Of a DNA stretch of 64,000 nucleotides, positions 59,935 to 64,000 are shown piece by piece (the stretch's first letter is position 1; every line of letters begins with the position of its first letter). Source of the DNA: Hormiphora californensis (taxonomy: Eukaryota; Ctenophora; Tentaculata; Cydippida; Pleurobrachiidae); NCBI GenBank assembly GCA_020137815.1, contig CM035352.1:5873159-5937158 (forward strand). Reading direction: 5' to 3'. The notes below the pieces were generated by a model. The model was not told where the DNA came from, ran no database searches, and saw only the letters and a list, made by a program, of their open reading frames with translations. Both the position numbers and the translations under genes were made by a program.

Positions 59935-60142
59935 AATTGAAAGAAAAAATACCGTGAAATTGCCGTGAAATGAGTTTAACACATCTATATTAGACTGTGA
60001 AAAGCTGGTTTTTTAATGTTGTTGCCAGATTTGAGTTTTATTGATTGAATTCACAAGTCGCTGTCGTCGAGTTACTATAAAAACTGCCGCCTCCCTCTAT
60101 TTGCCAACCACAATTCTTGCTAACCACAAATCTTGTTGAATC

Positions 60143-60312
60143 ATGAAGTCTGCTCTGGTATTTCTGGTCCTAGTTGCTGCTACATCCTCCCTGTGTATTT
60201 GGCACAAGTGGAACTGTAACGAGGGTAACGGCTGTGGAGGTTCTATGGGTGCAGTTTCGGGTGTGAGGAGGGTCGGTGTGCCAGTAGTTGTATGGGTGCA
60301 TGTGCTGCTATT
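60143..60312 (+). CDS. Possible first exon of a small secreted, Ly6-like protein, interrupted by the LTR element
   Basis: The frame opens with MKSALVFLVLVAATSSLCIW, a good signal peptide that resembles the start of the Ly6 protein at 14.9 kb. It then reads HKWNCNEGNGCGG and loses domain character. A GT about 80 bp in (after AACGAGG) could be a donor. The LTR element begins at 60313, so any downstream exon would be beyond it. No Ly6 cysteine pattern is completed here, so the assignment rests on the signal-peptide start only. Confidence 0.35.
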
Positions 60313-63300
60313 TGTGGGGTACCCGGTTAACCACCACTGATCGCTAATCAAGTAGTCCCGCCGGGGGTTCCAGTTGAACGGGGGGAGACTATACACTCGG
60401 TGGGGTGATCTTAGGCAGGTGGGTGGGTGATAGGTTTGTTCAGATTGCGGGTTCGTCACCCAGGATTTCTCAAAACAGGGGTTCACCGGGTTCGTAACTG
60501 TAGTCTTGGGGGGTAATCACCACACAATCTTCAATCTTCACTGGTCACACAAATTTGGTGCACATGCAGCAAAGTAAACGCTCACATCGACAGCAGTACG
60601 GTCAAGAAACGGGCAAGTTCTCCTCAAGCAAGGATTGGTAGGTGCTCTCGGGCATAAAATGACACTGTCTCACTCTTTCACTTGGCTTTAAATATCCCGA
60701 CAAACAAAAGTCACGTGATATCCGTACCAGAAACAATGCGGAACAACACCAAAGTTCTTACCACTTCTCCGACTCGAACTGTCGACACCGTCCAAGTAAA
60801 AGAGGCGATACTATCGGACAGACCCGTCTGACTAACTTTCACTATGGCTCTCTCTACTCACTACCTATTCTCACTCTAAGCTATCTGACAGTCTTAGTAA
60901 GCTCATTGTTCACACCTCACTCACCAGAGCTCTCGCAATGGCTGGGAAAACGTGACAACTCACCACTAAAACTAGGGAAAGGGATACTGGGGTAACAGGG
61001 GTATCTCTCATATCCCACATTACCCTCTCCTGTGAAACAGAAATTGACCCATTACTCCAGGTTAGAAAATATTCTCTTCTCAAAGCTCACTGATACTCTA
61101 AGACTAAAAGAAATTAAACTACATGAACTCACTCAATATAAACTCTTCTCATATATGAAGTTTCGTCTATGGCGGTTATGGTTTATCTGGACAAACACTC
61201 TCAGGGACAAACATTCAAACAGACTAACTCAGGGACAAACTAACACAGGGATAAACTAGCACAGGGATAAACTAGCACAGGGACAAACTACCACAGGGAC
61301 AAACTAACACAGGGACAAACTAACAAGGTACAAACTAACACAGAGGCAAACTAACTCAGGGACAAACTAACACAGAGACAAACTAACACAGGGACAAACT
61401 AACTCAGGGACAAACTAACAGAGGTACAAACTAACACAGGGACAAACTACCTCAAGGACAAACCACCACAGGGACAAACTGACACAGGACAAACAACAAC
61501 AGGGGCAAACTAACGCAGGGACAAACTAACTAACAACAAACACAAGGAAAGGACAAGGCAGCCACTAACATTCAAGCAGACACTTAGACAGTCACCATTT
61601 TCTAACAACAGTCACATAAAAACCATAGACTATCAACAATTATTTGTCCAGACGAAACCCACAACACGTCTTAAGATCTGTCATGAGGCGCTCTCAGATA
61701 CTCAAAGTCAAAGAGATATATATAAAGTTATAATTCTCTAATTACTCTCAGAATTTGCTCCCTCTGGTTCTGCAAAGAAGAGTGCACATGCACGTCGATT
61801 CTTCACAATTCTCGAACTGCAAAGAAGAGTGCACATGCACGTCGATTCTTCACAATTCTCGAATTACTCTCAGGATTTGCTCCATCTGGTTCTGCAAAGA
61901 AGAGTGCACATGCACGTCGATTCTTCACAAAACCAGACGGGCAACTCAACTTTATGACCGAAGGTACAAGCATACATACACAAGTTCCTATCAGTCACAA
62001 AAATGGCTCAAGGTGTTACTGATAAAATTCGCTATACAGTTGGTCAGACGATACTGGAATGTGGTGACGGGGACCAAACCTTCACCACAAAGAACATATC
62101 AGCAACTTCTCGTGTCAATTCGTATAGACGATACTACGACGTCGAACACGGTTCGTCTATTGAGCCTTCGCGACGTCTCGCATCTAATCTCATCTAAACC
62201 CGACGTCTCAGGCGTGTTCTGGGGTAATCACATTCTCTCAATTACATATTCTCATCTTCAGCCCAGATCACTAATCAAGGGTTAAAACGCTCAACTCTTC
62301 TCGATTTCAGCTCACTCTCCAATCTCTAGATAAACTCAAAAGCTCTCAGCATTACTCTTTTATGGGTCGCTATGTCTAAACTATAAACGTGGGGATAATG
62401 GAGGGTGAACACGTTCATAGTCCAGATCAAGCTAGTCTCAATGACTAACTATATAATATTCTCTAAATTCTGTTTAGCACTGTCCTAAGAGAAACACACA
62501 AACGGGCACTTGCTCTAACGACTCAGCTCCAGAACTCTCAGCGGATATACTAACTTTTACTAGACTCGGAATTTTGCAAACGGGGTGTTGTTTCTGGCAC
62601 GGAAATCATAATAGGGCAGCAACCAACAAACTTTCATCAGATCAATGATTACGAAAGAACAACTCGTCATTAGAGACACCACAGTTTGAGCCAGTCAAGA
62701 GAAAACGAATTCACTTGACACGTTGTTCTTTCACTACACAAAGTCGTTCATATTGTAAAACGTGTCAATCCTTACCCATACCCAGAACAGAACAATATAA
62801 TCAGTCCTTGACAGTCTAACAGTTTGCCGTAACGGACAACACTTAGCTATGTGACGAATCCGAAATCCACACTCTGGTGGCTATGGGACCAGGGCACTTG
62901 ACCAGGGAACACTTGGACACGGGACCACAGATCCACAAAACCGCCCAGAAATCAAGAATCACAAGACCGCAAAGAACACAGCATCACAGGACCGTCAGGA
63001 ACACAGCATCACAGGACCGTCAGGAACACAGCATCACCAGGACCGTCAGGAACACAGCATCACCCGGACCGTCAGGACACAGCATCACTGCACATGGCTG
63101 CCAGAATTACAGCATCACACCAGGACCATTGACCAAACGACGCCAGGAACGACCACATGGAAACCCGGAACAGTCACACAGGAACAGATGTAAGCATAGC
63201 ACCAGAATCGCCAATGTCTCCGATCAGTTTCTCGTCGAACCGTCAGTTCCTCTGGCACGATAACAAACTGCCTGATATTCTCCACACATACTTGGACTCC

Positions 63301-64000
63301 TCTCTGTTCAGTATTGGTCCTTCGGGGTGCCCAGATGTGGGGTACCCGGTTAACCACCACTGATCGCTAATCAAGTGTCCGCCGGGGGTTCCAGTTGAAG
63401 GGGGAGACTATACACTCGGTGGGGGTGATCTTAGGCGGTGGGTGGGTGATGGTTTGTTCAGATTGCGGGTTCGTCACCCAGGATTTCTCAAAACACAGGG
63501 GTTCACGGGTTCGTAACTGTAGTCTTGGGGGGTAATCACTCACACAATCTTCAATCTTCACTGGTCACACAAACTTTGGTGCACAGCACGCAAAGTAAAC
63601 GCTCACATCGACAGCAGATACGGTCAAGAAACACGGGCAAGTTCTCCCTCAAGCAAGGATGGTAGGTGCTCTCGGGCAATAAAATGCACACTGTCTCACT
63701 CTTTCACTTGGTTTAAATATCCGACAAACAACAAGCACGTGATATCCGTACCAGAAACAATGCGGAACAACACCAAAGTCTCTGTACCACTTCTCCGACT
63801 CGAACTGTCGACACCGTCCAAGTAAAGAGGGCGATACTATGGACAGACCCGTGATAACTTTCACTATGGCTCTCTCTACTCAACTACCTATTCTCACTCT
63901 AAGCTATCTGACAGTCTTAGTAAGCTCATTGTTCACACCTCACTTCACCAGAGCTCTCGCACATGGCTGGGAAAACGTGACAACTCACCACTAAAACTAG
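60313..64000. mobile_element. Non-coding LTR retroelement (cut by window end)
   Basis: Two direct repeats begin TGTGGGGTACCCGGTTAACC, at 60313 and 63336. The first can end at CCCACA, 61019 (707 bp, TG...CA). The second runs to the window end. The ~2.3-kb middle has no reverse transcriptase, protease or integrase frame, only tandem repeats: ~17-bp CAGGGACAAACTAACA units (61190-61540), ~50-bp units with GAGTGCACATGCACGTCGAT (61760-61940) and ~27-bp ACCGTCAGGAACACAGCATC units (62990-63085). This fits a large non-autonomous LTR element. The two LTRs differ at many single-base indels. Confidence 0.7.

Overview
This is a piece of nuclear DNA from an animal, most likely a marine invertebrate. The genes are split by GT-AG introns. 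The recognisable families (midasin, CacyBP, histone H2A.X, TTC17, rhodopsin-like GPCRs, Ly6/uPAR proteins, CR1-like LINEs) are animal ones. I cannot name the phylum. (GA)n/(CT)n tracts, minisatellites and fold-back transposons fill the introns to an unusual degree.

Layout. From 1 to 47501 the minus strand is one giant gene, the AAA+ ribosome-biogenesis ATPase midasin (MDN1/Rea1). I could place about 50 exons, from an N-terminal exon at 47.5 kb through the six AAA modules (43.1 to 11.6 kb) into the linker. The gene runs off the window at base 1. Its introns carry five plus-strand nested genes: an eight-exon GPCR (5775-10213), a Ly6-like protein (14928-15242), an intronless GPCR (30208-31305), a LicD-like protein (36462-37187) and another intronless GPCR (39610-40611). 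A near-intact CR1-like LINE (about 16.3-20.8 kb) sits in the intron that splits the AAA6 P-loop. Upstream of midasin on the same strand lie CACYBP (47726-48409) and a TATA-containing H2A.X gene (48658-49065). LINE remnants, MITEs and a telomere-like tract fill 49.2-53.4 kb. A 19-exon TTC17 gene runs on the plus strand from 53460 to 59934; every splice phase I checked is consistent. The right end is a possible Ly6-like first exon followed by a non-coding LTR element whose second LTR is cut by the window edge.

Function. Midasin (60S maturation), CacyBP (CS/SGS adaptor of the SIAH ubiquitin ligase), H2A.X and TTC17 (actin/cilium assembly) are housekeeping genes and do not form a pathway. The nested GPCR, Ly6 and LicD genes are probably lineage-specific.

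Most unusual content. (1) A family of fold-back elements that begin with a run of about 9-13 G and end with a matching run of C, with 8-bp target duplications (four complete copies, one related fragment). (2) Five copies of a ~105-bp MITE with mostly 9-bp duplications. (3) A 3-kb inverted repeat built from minisatellite arms. (4) Minisatellites and duplications that copy midasin splice sites or coding motifs. (5) Several single-base or dinucleotide frame breaks at short repeats, which may be base-call errors or real lesions.
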